A stretch of DNA of 64,000 nucleotides, taken from Bacillus pseudomycoides. Lineage in GTDB: Bacteria > Bacillota > Bacilli > Bacillales > Bacillaceae_G. The number at the start of each line of letters is the position of its first letter. The first letter of the stretch is position 1. Shown in pieces: positions 33,726 to 41,817 of this stretch. The notes under the pieces are model-generated. The model had not been told where the DNA came from. It worked only from the letters and a program-made list of their open reading frames with translations, and did not search any database. The position numbers and the translations under genes are program-made. Location of the stretch: the NCBI RefSeq assembly GCF_022811845.1, contig NZ_CP064266.1, positions 930,001 to 994,000 of the forward strand, given 5' to 3'.

Positions 33726-34646
33726 TTTAATCATTCCTTTTAAAACGAACGCAACGTTTGCTGGACGTTCCGCTAGGCGACGCATGAAATAGCCGTACCA
33801 GTCGTTTCCATACGGTACGTAAACACGCATTTTATAGCCTTCTTTTACAAGCTCAAGCTGACGCTCTGTACGAATGCCGTATAGCATTTGGAATTCAAAT
33901 TGATCACGTGAAATATTATGTTCTTCGGCAAGTTTCTTCGTATATTCAATAATTGCCTCATCATGTGAAGCAATAGCAGTATAATTTCCATTTAATAAGT
34001 GCATTTTAATAATTTTTTTATAATTGTCATCTACATCTTTCTTGTCCGGGAACGCAACTTCTTCTGGTTCTTTATAAGCACCTTTTACAAGACGCAAATT
34101 CGGACTATATGCATTTAGATCCTCAATATCTTTTTCTGTACGATACAGGTAAGCTTGAATAACAGTACCGATATTATCGTATTCAGATTTTAATTGCTTA
34201 AAGATCTCAATTGTTTTTCCGCATCGCGTATAATCTTCCATATCAATCGTAACAAACACACCGTTTTCTTTTGCAGCCTCTAAAATGCGGCGCATATTAT
34301 TCATTACGATTTCATCTGAGATGTCTAACCCCATAGAAGTCATTTTTAAAGAAAGCTGTGAATCAAGTTTTTCGCGTCCAATTGCGCGAATTGCTTCAAT
34401 CGATTGGCTTGCCATTTCATTGGCTTCTGCTTCATTATCAACGAACTCACCTAAATAATCGATTGTCACACAAAGTCCTTGCTGATTTAATTGTTTAATA
34501 GCTGCAGCAGCTAAATCAATTGTCTCCCCCGCGACAAAGCGCCCTGCACCAAAGCGTAAACCGTATTTCTTAGCCAGTTTTGTTAGCACTTTATTTTTTG
34601 ACAAGAAAAGAAACGAATTTCGCATTAATTGTTCCATGTAATTCAC
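33720..34646 (-). CDS. fadM: Proline dehydrogenase
   Basis: 308 aa monofunctional FAD-dependent enzyme oxidising proline to pyrroline-5-carboxylate. Barrel motifs include VTIDYLGEF, VTIDMEDYTRCG, VIQAYLYRTEKDI, RLVKGAYKEPEEVAF, IASHDEAII, FEFQMLYGIR and the C-terminal VYVPYGNDWYGYFMRRLAERPANV with the substrate arginines. Position downstream of the fad cluster matches B. subtilis yusM (fadM). Confidence 0.94.
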   Translation of the reverse strand: MNYMEQLMRNSFLFLSKNKVLTKLAKKYGLRFGAGRFVAGETIDLAAAAIKQLNQQGLCVTIDYLGEFVDNEAEANEMASQSIEAIRAIGREKLDSQLSLKMTSMGLDISDEIVMNNMRRILEAAKENGVFVTIDMEDYTRCGKTIEIFKQLKSEYDNIGTVIQAYLYRTEKDIEDLNAYSPNLRLVKGAYKEPEEVAFPDKKDVDDNYKKIIKMHLLNGNYTAIASHDEAIIEYTKKLAEEHNISRDQFEFQMLYGIRTERQLELVKEGYKMRVYVPYGNDWYGYFMRRLAERPANVAFVLKGMIKK

Positions 34647-35120
34647 CCCTATGACTGTACTTTGTCTGTTTTTTGCCCCTCTTCAAAATTATATCATTGT
34701 TTAAAATTATTTGATACAAATAATTATTTAGATAATTTATAAAATACTATAAAAATGTTTAAAAGCCTATAATGTCGCTTTCAAATATCAAAAAAAATTT
34801 TTCGACATTTAGAAAAAAACTAGGAAAACAGGTGAGAAAACGAATTTAAAATAAAAATTCGACACTACTCGTCACACATCTTACTTCTCCCTATAAATTA
34901 TACAAAGATACTAATATGACTGAAGATGAATACAAATATAAAACCCTAAGTGCACTTAATTCACTCCTATAAAAATCAAGTGTAGAAGGTGGGAGAAAAT
35001 TTCTGTTGAAATAAGCATAGAAAGTGTAAAAACATAGGATCCCGTTTTCATTTAAAGGTACTATTCTACGTTGCATATACAATTTTGTCGGGATGGAAAA
35101 TACTAATTGGAGTGTGAAAA
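34647..35120. other. AT-rich intergenic region
   Basis: No supported gene. Contains two TTCGACA motifs (34801-34807, 34858-34864), the reverse complement of the Spo0A box core TGTCGAA. A reading frame on the minus strand at 34891-35175 has no ribosome-binding site and overlaps the truncated gene on the plus strand. Confidence 0.45.
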
Positions 35121-35189
35121 ATGACAGAAAATATGAATGCACAGCAAGTTCGGCTTGAACCTTGGAGCGATGCAATGATTGGCGTTTAG
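35121..35189 (+). pseudogene. Truncated GNAT acetyltransferase remnant
   Basis: 22 codons, MTENMNAQQVRLEPWSDAMI then GV and TAG, preceded by TTGGAGTGTG. The opening is the typical N-terminus of small GNAT acetyltransferases (V.L.PWS..D). The following 230 bp carry only broken frames, so this is the stump of a deleted gene. Confidence 0.5.
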
Positions 35190-35415
35190 AGATAGCTCCG
35201 ACAACATAAAGTGATTTCTTTATAGATAGGTATTTTGTCGCGATAAAAGAAAATTCACCATTTCTTCTTTTAAATGCGAAACATGCAAAAATATTTGCTC
35301 CTGTCTCTACATATTGTGTGGGATTTTTTCATAAGCCATTAATGGATGTTCCCAATCTTTAAACATTACAACAGAACCTATTAGAAGTAATTCTAGCTCT
35401 AAATTTTATTCCGTC
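35190..35415. other. Decayed sequence without intact gene
   Basis: On the minus strand fragments such as MFKDWEHPLMAYEKIPHN and LHVSHLKEEMVNFLLSR look protein-like but are interrupted by stops. Possibly remains of a lost gene; no identity assigned. Confidence 0.3.
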
Positions 35416-35625
35416 TTATTTTCCCCCTCTTAAAATAGCTTTTTTTACAATAAAATAAATGATAGATAGTAGTAGACAGGTGCCTATTATACCAAAAGCT
35501 GCAATTGAAATTTTACCTGCTAATGTTTCGTTCGGATCTAATACATTGGGTAAAACTGTACCAAAGATTGCAATACAAGCTAATATAACCATAATATATT
35601 TTAAATTTTTGACTTTCTTATTCAT
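35416..35625 (-). CDS. Small two-span membrane protein
   Basis: 69 aa: basic N-terminus, hydrophobic segments at about 10-28 and 38-60, basic C-terminus. AAAGGAGA precedes ATG by 8 nt. Unknown family. Confidence 0.6.
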   Translation of the reverse strand: MNKKVKNLKYIMVILACIAIFGTVLPNVLDPNETLAGKISIAAFGIIGTCLLLSIIYFIVKKAILRGGK

Positions 35626-35786
35626 ACTAATTATCTCCTTTATTTCTTAATAGCAAGTTCTCCAACAGAGTATTCTTTTTTCAAATTCTTTTCAGCATCC
35701 ACTTTAATTTCTCCCCTTATATGTAAATTTAAATAAACAATATCAAACATATAAATTCTACAATGTCATATCCTGTCGAAAATAAT

Positions 35787-35816
35787 AAAAAAACCACTCT
35801 ATAAGTGGTTTTTTTA
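35787..35816 (-). terminator. yusU terminator
   Basis: AAAAAACCACT-ctata-AGTGGTTTTTTT. Confidence 0.88.
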
Positions 35817-36062
35817 TTATTTATGGTTACGGTGTTCTTCATTTAACTTCTTAATATCAGCAATTAATTGTACCATCTCTTCCTTCGCGTCCGGATACGT
35901 CTCATTCCAATGCTTTACTAAAGCTGGCATCGTTTTCGCGATATAAGAGTACAGTGCCCACTTTTGTACCTGCTCTTTTCTCTCTTCACTGCTTTCCCCT
36001 AGCAATAATTCTGTATACTTTTCAAGCAAGCCATCAAACTGCTCATTAAATTTGTCACTCAT
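35817..36062 (-). CDS. yusU: YusU-like DUF2573 protein
   Basis: 81 aa, helical and charged (FNEQFDGLLEKYTELLLGES then SEERKEQVQKWALYSYIAKTMPALVKHW). Matches the DUF2573/YusU family of bacilli, function unknown. Position after yusM fits B. subtilis. Confidence 0.8.
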   Translation of the reverse strand: MSDKFNEQFDGLLEKYTELLLGESSEERKEQVQKWALYSYIAKTMPALVKHWNETYPDAKEEMVQLIADIKKLNEEHRNHK

Positions 36063-36134
36063 CTTTGCTTCCTCCTTCTCGTACCTTCAAAAAGTGTATC
36101 ATGATTGCACACACATTCCCTAATTTATCCACAT

Positions 36135-36161
36135 AAAAAAGCAGCGAAAATCGCTGCTTTT
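36135..36161 (-). terminator. Terminator of thiamine-binding protein gene
   Basis: AAAAGCAGCGA-aaa-TCGCTGCTTTT. Confidence 0.88.
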
Positions 36162-36163
36162 CC

Positions 36164-36466
36164 CTATAATTTTGATCGAACAGAGTTTAATTTTTTCTCC
36201 ATTGTGCTTTCTTTATCGCGACGATCATCAATACGAATTGTTGTCGCTACACGCTTCGCACCTTTTGTATATGGTACCTCATGCATTTGTTGAATTACTT
36301 CAAGTAATACAGGAAGATCTCCTTCAATTACTGTATTCATCGGTGTTAATTGATACTTCACGCGATCTGCATTTTTCTCTAGCACTTTTTGTACTTCTGC
36401 TACATATTCACTTACGCTTGGATTCCCTGTCCCAACTGGAATAATCGATACATCAACAATTGCCAT
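36164..36466 (-). CDS. MTH1187-family thiamine-binding protein
   Basis: 100 aa ferredoxin-like fold: IVDVSIIPVGTGNPSVSEYVAEVQKVLEKN, YQLTPMNTVIEGDLPVLLEVIQQMHEVPY, GAKRVATTIRIDDRRDK. Same family as YqgV/YkoF-like thiamine-binding proteins (DUF77). Probably binds thiamine or a hydroxymethylpyrimidine derivative in the cytoplasm. RBS GGAGGGA. Confidence 0.88.
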   Translation of the reverse strand: MAIVDVSIIPVGTGNPSVSEYVAEVQKVLEKNADRVKYQLTPMNTVIEGDLPVLLEVIQQMHEVPYTKGAKRVATTIRIDDRRDKESTMEKKLNSVRSKL

Positions 36467-36663
36467 GGTAGTTCCCTCCTATGTTTGTTTTATTTCTATT
36501 GTACAAAACTCTCCCCTACTTTACTAACCATAACTATACTTTTAATTTATTTTTCATAATATGCTTATCCTCTGGAATCCTTCTTCACTGGCTACGCATA
36601 TATTGGTGTTATCCTTTTAAGAACCACCATAATCAACTTATCCTTTTGAAAGGAAGTGGACAA

Positions 36664-37311
36664 TTGAAAAAGTTACTTCTCATTTTATTAGCCATTCCCC
36701 TCTTATTTGGAACAACAGCTTGTGACTTATTGCAGAAGGATCCAAAACCAGTAGAAAAACCTGATCCAAAGCCGAAACCCGATCCAGCACCAGCTCCAAC
36801 ACCAACTCCGATTCCACCACCTAATCCAACTCCACCACCTAATCCAACTCCGCCACCTAATCCAACTCCGCCACCCGCTTCAGTAGATACGGCTCAAGTT
36901 ATGCAAAAACTGGTAAATTCAATTAACTCAGTTGGAAATTCAAATGGCATTATCGTAAGCAATATTAAACTCTATACTGAAACAACACAAATCGCAACAT
37001 ATAACGGAATCTTTAATACTAAATTTGGATTAGGCGTTTCCATTTATAAAGCAACTGGCGGTATCGCTGCTGTTGCTATCGCTGGATCCGGTACATCTAA
37101 AGAACAAATTGACGCCTTTTATTCCACAATAAAGACTGTTATTCGTTCTATTGACCCAGCTCTAAGTGAACAAGACATGAACACTATTCTAGAACAACTC
37201 GGTTCGAAAAACTATTTTCAAACAAAGCAATTCTCAACTCGAGCAATTAACGGTACATTAACTGTTACTGAAAACAATGGCTCACTCATGTTCAAAGCTA
37301 TTCATAATTAA
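36664..37311 (+). CDS. Proline-rich putative lipoprotein
   Basis: 215 aa from TTG at 36664 (AAGGAAGTGG 4-5 nt upstream), giving MKKLLLILLAIPLLFGTTAC, a signal peptide with lipobox-like TTAC (a weak -3 residue). Residues about 26-75 are a spacer of Pro/Lys/Asp then PNPTPP units repeated about three times. The C-terminal 140 residues form a globular domain (VMQKLVNSINSVGNSNGII..., TKQFSTRAINGTLTVTENNGSLMFKAIHN). The longer upstream reading adds 61 residues of unrelated sequence. Likely surface-anchored; function unknown. Confidence 0.7.
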   Translation: MKKLLLILLAIPLLFGTTACDLLQKDPKPVEKPDPKPKPDPAPAPTPTPIPPPNPTPPPNPTPPPNPTPPPASVDTAQVMQKLVNSINSVGNSNGIIVSNIKLYTETTQIATYNGIFNTKFGLGVSIYKATGGIAAVAIAGSGTSKEQIDAFYSTIKTVIRSIDPALSEQDMNTILEQLGSKNYFQTKQFSTRAINGTLTVTENNGSLMFKAIHN

Positions 37312-37318
37312 ACACCCA

Positions 37319-37356
37319 AGAAAGAATAGGGTCCAGACTGACTCTATTCTTTCTTT
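37319..37356 (+). terminator. Terminator of proline-rich lipoprotein gene
   Basis: AAGAAAGAATAG / CTATTCTTTCTT with a 14-nt loop and T-run. Confidence 0.8.
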
Positions 37357-37442
37357 TCGCCCAGTTAAAAAATGAAGCACTTGTGTAAATACATATACTT
37401 CTTTATTCTTAACTATAGAATCTATCTTGTTCGGGAGGCATT

Positions 37443-38201
37443 ATGTTACAAAAATTCGGTTTCTCACAATATGAAAGCCAGGCATATGAAGTCGTAGTCT
37501 CAAGCGTTGAACCACTAGATGCAACAACAATTGTAAAGCATTCAGGTGTTCCAAAAGCAAAAATATATGAGGTATTAGCGCGCCTCATCGATAAAGGAAT
37601 GGTCATGGATTCCGTCTCAGAAAAGAAAAAGCTATATACCGCCCTGCCACTGGACCTTGCCATTCAAAAATTAACGACAGAGTTTCAATCAAATATTAAA
37701 GAACTCCAAACAAATATTTCAAAAAGATCCTTCACAGATGACCGTGTTTGGAGCTTAAAAATGCAATCTTCTATTCAAGTACAAAGTAAGCAGTTAGTAG
37801 AAGAAGCGAAACAATCTATCCGTATTTCCGCTTGGAACGATACATTTTTAGAGTACCTTCCTTTGCTTGAAGAAAAGGCAAAGCAAGGCCTTAATATCGA
37901 AGCACTCGTAGTTGGTAATGTGGAAACAGAACTAAAAAACGTTCATTTTCTTATTCCAACAGAAGAACCTAACGCACTAGAACGTTACTTACTTCTAATT
38001 GTGGATGATCGAGAAATTTTATTTGCTGGGGTAGAGCAAGAATCTTGGCAAGCGATGAAAACGATGTCTCAGCCGTTCGTAAAATTCTTTACAGAGTTCT
38101 TTTATCATGATGTAGCACTCGCAAAAATCACACAGAAACATCACGATCTCTTTATGAATGATGAGGAAATACGAAGTATTTTAATGAAGTTGAGATATTA
38201 A
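37443..38201 (+). CDS. TrmB-family transcriptional regulator
   Basis: 252 aa. N-terminal winged helix (FGFSQYESQAYEVVVSSVEPLDATTIVKHSGVPKAKIYEVLARLIDKGMV) typical of TrmB, coiled region about 80-115, and a C-terminal PLD-like effector domain (SAWNDTFLEYLPLLEEKAKQGLNIEALVVG) seen in sugar-sensing TrmB proteins. Effector and targets unknown; no sugar transporter is adjacent. Confidence 0.87.
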   Translation: MLQKFGFSQYESQAYEVVVSSVEPLDATTIVKHSGVPKAKIYEVLARLIDKGMVMDSVSEKKKLYTALPLDLAIQKLTTEFQSNIKELQTNISKRSFTDDRVWSLKMQSSIQVQSKQLVEEAKQSIRISAWNDTFLEYLPLLEEKAKQGLNIEALVVGNVETELKNVHFLIPTEEPNALERYLLLIVDDREILFAGVEQESWQAMKTMSQPFVKFFTEFFYHDVALAKITQKHHDLFMNDEEIRSILMKLRY

Positions 38202-38233
38202 AAATAGCAAAGGTCCTTCCTTTGCTATTTTTA
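38200..38233. terminator. Bidirectional terminator
   Basis: AAAAATAGCAAAGG-tcctt-CCTTTGCTATTTTT between the TrmB gene and a small minus-strand gene. Confidence 0.88.
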
Positions 38234-38389
38234 ATTTTGCTGTTTTATCTCCTCCAACAATCTAATTATCTTTTCATTTTGTTTTAACTGTTCTTCAGAA
38301 TTGAGATACATAAGCCGAATCCATCGAAAGACGAATACAATGAGAAGTACAGGAATTAATGAGAAAAAAATCCCTACATTATCTACCAT
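38231..38389 (-). CDS. 52-residue single-span membrane protein
   Basis: MVDNVGIFFSLIPVLLIVFV then FRWIRLMYLNSEEQLKQNEK and IIRLLEEIKQQN. One transmembrane segment followed by a charged amphipathic helix with coiled-coil heptads. GGGTGAT lies upstream of ATG and a terminator follows at the stop. Unknown function. Confidence 0.55.
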   Translation of the reverse strand: MVDNVGIFFSLIPVLLIVFVFRWIRLMYLNSEEQLKQNEKIIRLLEEIKQQN

Positions 38390-38467
38390 TATCACAAATC
38401 ACCCTTTTTCATCTTTTTATTACAATATTCTCCTTTTATATAACAACTCCTTGCTCTATTTATAATC

Positions 38468-38495
38468 AAAAAAAGAACCTATCAAACGATAGATT
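38468..38495 (-). terminator. MFS gene terminator
   Basis: GAATCTATC-gttt-GATAGGTTC (one bulge) plus T-tract on the minus strand; overlaps the gene end. Confidence 0.6.
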
Positions 38496-39666
38496 CCTTC
38501 TTTGCCACATGAGTAGATTGTCCTCTCGTAATAGAGAAAATTGCGCAAAGTAATGCTAAAATGACAAAACCTCCGCCTACCCAAGCATTATATATAACAG
38601 ATGATTGTTCAATAACAGCTCCACCTACTGTTGAGCCAAGTGCAATACCTAAATGAAGTGCTGAATTATTTAAACTTTGCTGAATACCGGCTGATTCCGG
38701 TGCAATTTCAATTAAATAGTTTTGCTGTGCTGGTGAAATTGCCCAGCTTAACATGCTCCAAAGTCCCATCATGATGATAAATAACGGGAATGAGAATGTC
38801 ATCATCGGTAAAATAAAGATGGCACATGCAAAGACGACAATAATGGAGATAATACTTTTCTTAGAGCCCCACTTATCTGCAAGCCACCCACCAAATCCAC
38901 CACCGATTACTGCTGCGATACCGAAAATAAAGTAAAATAAACTAATCCAGTTCGCTTCCACATGCATTACATCTTTTAAAAATGGTGTTAGATATGCATA
39001 TAGTGTTAGATGTCCTGTTAAAAATAAGAATGATGTTAACTGCGCGCTCACAATCTTTTTATTTTTCAAAGTTGCAATCTGTTCTTTTACAGACAATACA
39101 GCTACTGGTGGAACTTTTGTTAAGAATAAAGAAATACTAGCAATTGCGATAACCGTTAATACCGAAATTAATACAAATGGCGCACGCCATCCGTACGCAT
39201 TCCCAAGTACCAGACCTAATGGTACACCAAGTACGAGCGACCCACTAATCCCCATAAAAATAATTCCGATTGCACGTGCACGGAAATGAGGCTCTACAAC
39301 ACTAGAAGCTAATGTCACCGACAATGCAATAATTAAAGAACCACTTGCTGCACAAATAACCCTTGAGAACATAAGCATCTCATAATTCACACTAAATGCT
39401 GAAATGATATTACCAATTAAGAAAATAGATAATGCCCCAATATATAATGTTTTACGCTCAATTTTCCCTGTCACCGCCAATAAAATAGGCCCCGATAGAG
39501 CAAATACAACCGAGAAGATTGTAATCAATTGACCTGCTGCACTAATTGATACGCCTAAATCATCCGCTACTAAATCAAGCGTCCCTCCAATAATTAGCTC
39601 AACCGTCCCGACTACGAATGCCGCAATCGCTAAAATATATACACGAAAATTCAAGTTTTTCCCCAC
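38482..39666 (-). CDS. MFS transporter (DHA1/AraJ-like)
   Basis: 394 aa, 12 membrane segments. Motifs: GTVELIIGGTLDLVADDLGVSISAAGQL in TM1-2, R-K loop after TM2 (GKIERKTLY), SLVLGVPLGLVLGNAYGWRAPF (antiporter motif C-like) in TM5, and GGWLADKWGSKK in the second half. Similar to arabinose/drug efflux permeases. Substrate unknown. Monocistronic. Confidence 0.88.
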   Translation of the reverse strand: MGKNLNFRVYILAIAAFVVGTVELIIGGTLDLVADDLGVSISAAGQLITIFSVVFALSGPILLAVTGKIERKTLYIGALSIFLIGNIISAFSVNYEMLMFSRVICAASGSLIIALSVTLASSVVEPHFRARAIGIIFMGISGSLVLGVPLGLVLGNAYGWRAPFVLISVLTVIAIASISLFLTKVPPVAVLSVKEQIATLKNKKIVSAQLTSFLFLTGHLTLYAYLTPFLKDVMHVEANWISLFYFIFGIAAVIGGGFGGWLADKWGSKKSIISIIVVFACAIFILPMMTFSFPLFIIMMGLWSMLSWAISPAQQNYLIEIAPESAGIQQSLNNSALHLGIALGSTVGGAVIEQSSVIYNAWVGGGFVILALLCAIFSITRGQSTHVAKKESIV

Positions 39667-39774
39667 ACTTTCTCTCGCTCACTTTTTGGTTACTACAACT
39701 ATAGTAACCAAAACAAAAGGAGCAATCAAGTGTAAATTCCCCATTATATCTCTAACAATTTTTTACAAACAAAA

Positions 39775-39801
39775 AAGCAAGCGCATCATACGCCTGCTTT
39801 A
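39775..39801 (-). terminator. Permease gene terminator
   Basis: AAGCAGGCG-tatgat-GCGCTTGCTTTTTT on the minus strand, one mismatch in the stem. Confidence 0.7.
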
Positions 39802-39808
39802 TTACTCT

Positions 39809-41122
39809 TTACACCCCAGTTTCTTTTTTCTTATTTAAATACCAATAAACAGGAAGACCTGTAAATACCATTCCAATCGATAAAAAACAGCTTAGCGGAT
39901 CATTAATAATCGCACTTCCAATTACAAATAACGACCCTAAAATCGCTAAAATTGGTACGATTGGGAATAACGGTACGCTATATGCACGATCTTTTCCTTC
40001 ATTTCGTTTTCGTAAAATAAAGACACCGATAAATGTCATCACATAGAAAATATAAATGATAAATACGGAAACCTCAGATAGCTTATTTGGATCACTAATA
40101 ATCATTAAAATAATCCCTAATATGATTTCAAACGTAATTGCATTTGCAGGTGTTTTAAATTTCTCATGCGCTTTTGCAATAAACTTAGAAAATGGAAGCT
40201 GTCCCCGTTCCGCCATTGACATTGGAATACGCGGGAATGTTAAAATCTTTCCGTTTAAGCAACCAAAAATAGAAATAATGATACCGATACTAATGATTTT
40301 CCCGCCATGTTCTCCAAGAAGTATACCTGCTGCTGTAGCTGTCGCATTTTCTCCAAGGTCTACAATCTTCGGTGCTGGTAGAACGTTTAATAATGCCAAA
40401 TTAATTAATACGTAAGCAGCTGTTACAATTAAAATCCCTATTGTCATCGCCTTCGGTAATAACTTAGTTGGATTTTTCATTTCACCGCCGATAGAAGCAA
40501 GTAAAATCCAGCCATCATATGCAAATAGCGTTGCTAAAATCGCCATCCCAATACTTTGATTTTCCGATATTGGTACAACTACATTAAAGATATCACTATT
40601 CCCTTTCCAAAAACCTAACACAACAATTAATACAATTGGAATCATCTTTCCGACTGTCGTAATGGTTTGGACAATGCCCCCATATTTCGTTCCAATGCTA
40701 TTTACAACACCAAGGAATACAACTGTTCCAATGGCTATCGGTAAATTCCATGATTGATCTAAATAGAAAAAGTTAATCACTAAAGAACTAAAATATAAAC
40801 CTAATGTCCCAATAATAGCTGGGCCATATACAATTGTTTGCATCCAGCCAGATAAATACCCCCAAAAGCTCCCATAAATCTCCTCTAAATACGTATACAA
40901 GCCACCATTTTTCGGAATTTGCGCTCCAATTTCAGCTACCGTTAAACCGCTAGCTAATGTTAACAATCCACCTATTACCCAAGCGAGAATTGCCATATTA
41001 GAGCTCCCTGAGTAATCCAATACGCTCCCTGGTTTCATAAACACACCAGATCCAATAATAGTCCCTACAACGATAGATAGTGCTACGGTTAAACCAATTT
41101 TGTTTTTCTCATCATGATGCAT
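39809..41122 (-). CDS. Amino acid permease (APC superfamily), probable threonine-responsive
   Basis: 437 aa starting MHHDEKNKIGLTVALSIVVG at 41122 (GGGGGATAC upstream; a longer reading would run into the T-box region). 12 membrane spans, with GTIIGSGVFMKPG in TM1, the unwound-helix motif binding amino-acid backbones, and PKNGGLYTYLEEIYG after TM2. Resembles serine/threonine exchangers of the LAT family. The T-box upstream has threonine specifier ACC, so uptake of threonine (perhaps with serine) is inferred. Confidence 0.88.
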   Translation of the reverse strand: MHHDEKNKIGLTVALSIVVGTIIGSGVFMKPGSVLDYSGSSNMAILAWVIGGLLTLASGLTVAEIGAQIPKNGGLYTYLEEIYGSFWGYLSGWMQTIVYGPAIIGTLGLYFSSLVINFFYLDQSWNLPIAIGTVVFLGVVNSIGTKYGGIVQTITTVGKMIPIVLIVVLGFWKGNSDIFNVVVPISENQSIGMAILATLFAYDGWILLASIGGEMKNPTKLLPKAMTIGILIVTAAYVLINLALLNVLPAPKIVDLGENATATAAGILLGEHGGKIISIGIIISIFGCLNGKILTFPRIPMSMAERGQLPFSKFIAKAHEKFKTPANAITFEIILGIILMIISDPNKLSEVSVFIIYIFYVMTFIGVFILRKRNEGKDRAYSVPLFPIVPILAILGSLFVIGSAIINDPLSCFLSIGMVFTGLPVYWYLNKKKETGV

Positions 41123-41164
41123 GCTATGTATCCCCCTTCCAATTCTAGTGTGATGCAAAAATGA

Positions 41165-41445
41165 AATAAAAAAACACTCCTCCCTAAAAAAGGGACGAGT
41201 GTTGTATTCGTGGTTCCACCCTTGTTTAATTGATAAAATAAAACACACTTCACCAATTTCTCAAGTCTAGATAACGGTGTTTGCCGGCAAGCAATTACTA
41301 GATGTTCTTTCACTGCTGCAGTTCAGAGGTGGTAATCTATTTTTCCGTATTAGGAAGCTCACAGCCAAAGGCCTCCCTCTCTGAGAATCGTAAAAAAATT
41401 GATCGTGTCCTCATCATCACTTCTTGATGTCGAATTTTGTAGTTA
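41165..41445 (-). promoter_or_regulatory. T-box leader, specifier ACC (threonine)
   Basis: Minus-strand landmarks: stem I with GATGAGGACACG, AGAGAGGGAGGCC and GGCTGTGAGCTTCC; specifier region ATT-ACC-ACCTCTGAACTGC, where ACC (41331-41333) occupies the codon position by alignment with the metS T-box in this window; T-box GGGTGGAACCACG (about 41208-41221); terminator AACACTCGTCCCT / AGGGAGGAGTGTT with T7 (41168-41203). Uncharged tRNA-Thr would allow read-through. Confidence 0.88.
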
Positions 41446-41451
41446 TTGTTC

Positions 41452-41479
41452 ATTATATTGAATTTTTCAAAAAAATCAA
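41452..41479 (-). promoter_or_regulatory. Promoter of T-box/permease unit
   Basis: TTGATT (41474-41479), 16-nt spacer, TATAAT (41452-41457) on the minus strand. Confidence 0.65.
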
Positions 41480-41677
41480 GAGTGTTTATATATATATATC
41501 ATATGAACAATTTTTTTCTTAAAATTTTCTACAAGCTTCATAAACGCTCATTTCATAATTATTTTAACACTTTTTTAATCCTAATATAATAATCCCCATC
41601 TATCTTCCTCGTATGGTGCCCTACTGCCCAATGCGGAATAAATTCTTTCTGGTATAGAAATCATTTGCATAATGAAA

Positions 41678-41716
41678 AAGGCCAAACTTCTCCAGTGGGA
41701 GAAGTTTGGCCTCAAA
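41678..41716 (-). terminator. Terminator downstream of repeat protein gene
   Basis: GAGGCCAAACTTCTCC-cac-tggagaagtttggcc: 14-bp perfect stem followed by TTTTT on the minus strand, about 100 nt after the stop at 41818. Confidence 0.85.
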
Positions 41717-41817
41717 TAAATCCTATACACAGTCTTCTTCATTTCACCATCCGAAAGACCGTTCTATTAAAAGTCTTCGTATCTTCTGTATTTTAATCAA
41801 TTATTCGCTTGCTCCCA

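Noticed and set aside
34801..34864. Two TTCGACA motifs as Spo0A boxes
   Set aside because: Seven-base matches occur often in AT-rich DNA and neither is positioned over a recognisable promoter.
34891..35175. Minus-strand 94-codon frame
   Set aside because: No ribosome-binding site, odd composition, overlaps a recognisable GNAT remnant on the other strand.
36481..36663. Upstream extension of the proline-rich lipoprotein
   Set aside because: Would bury the signal peptide 61 residues inside the protein; TTG at 36664 has a proper RBS.
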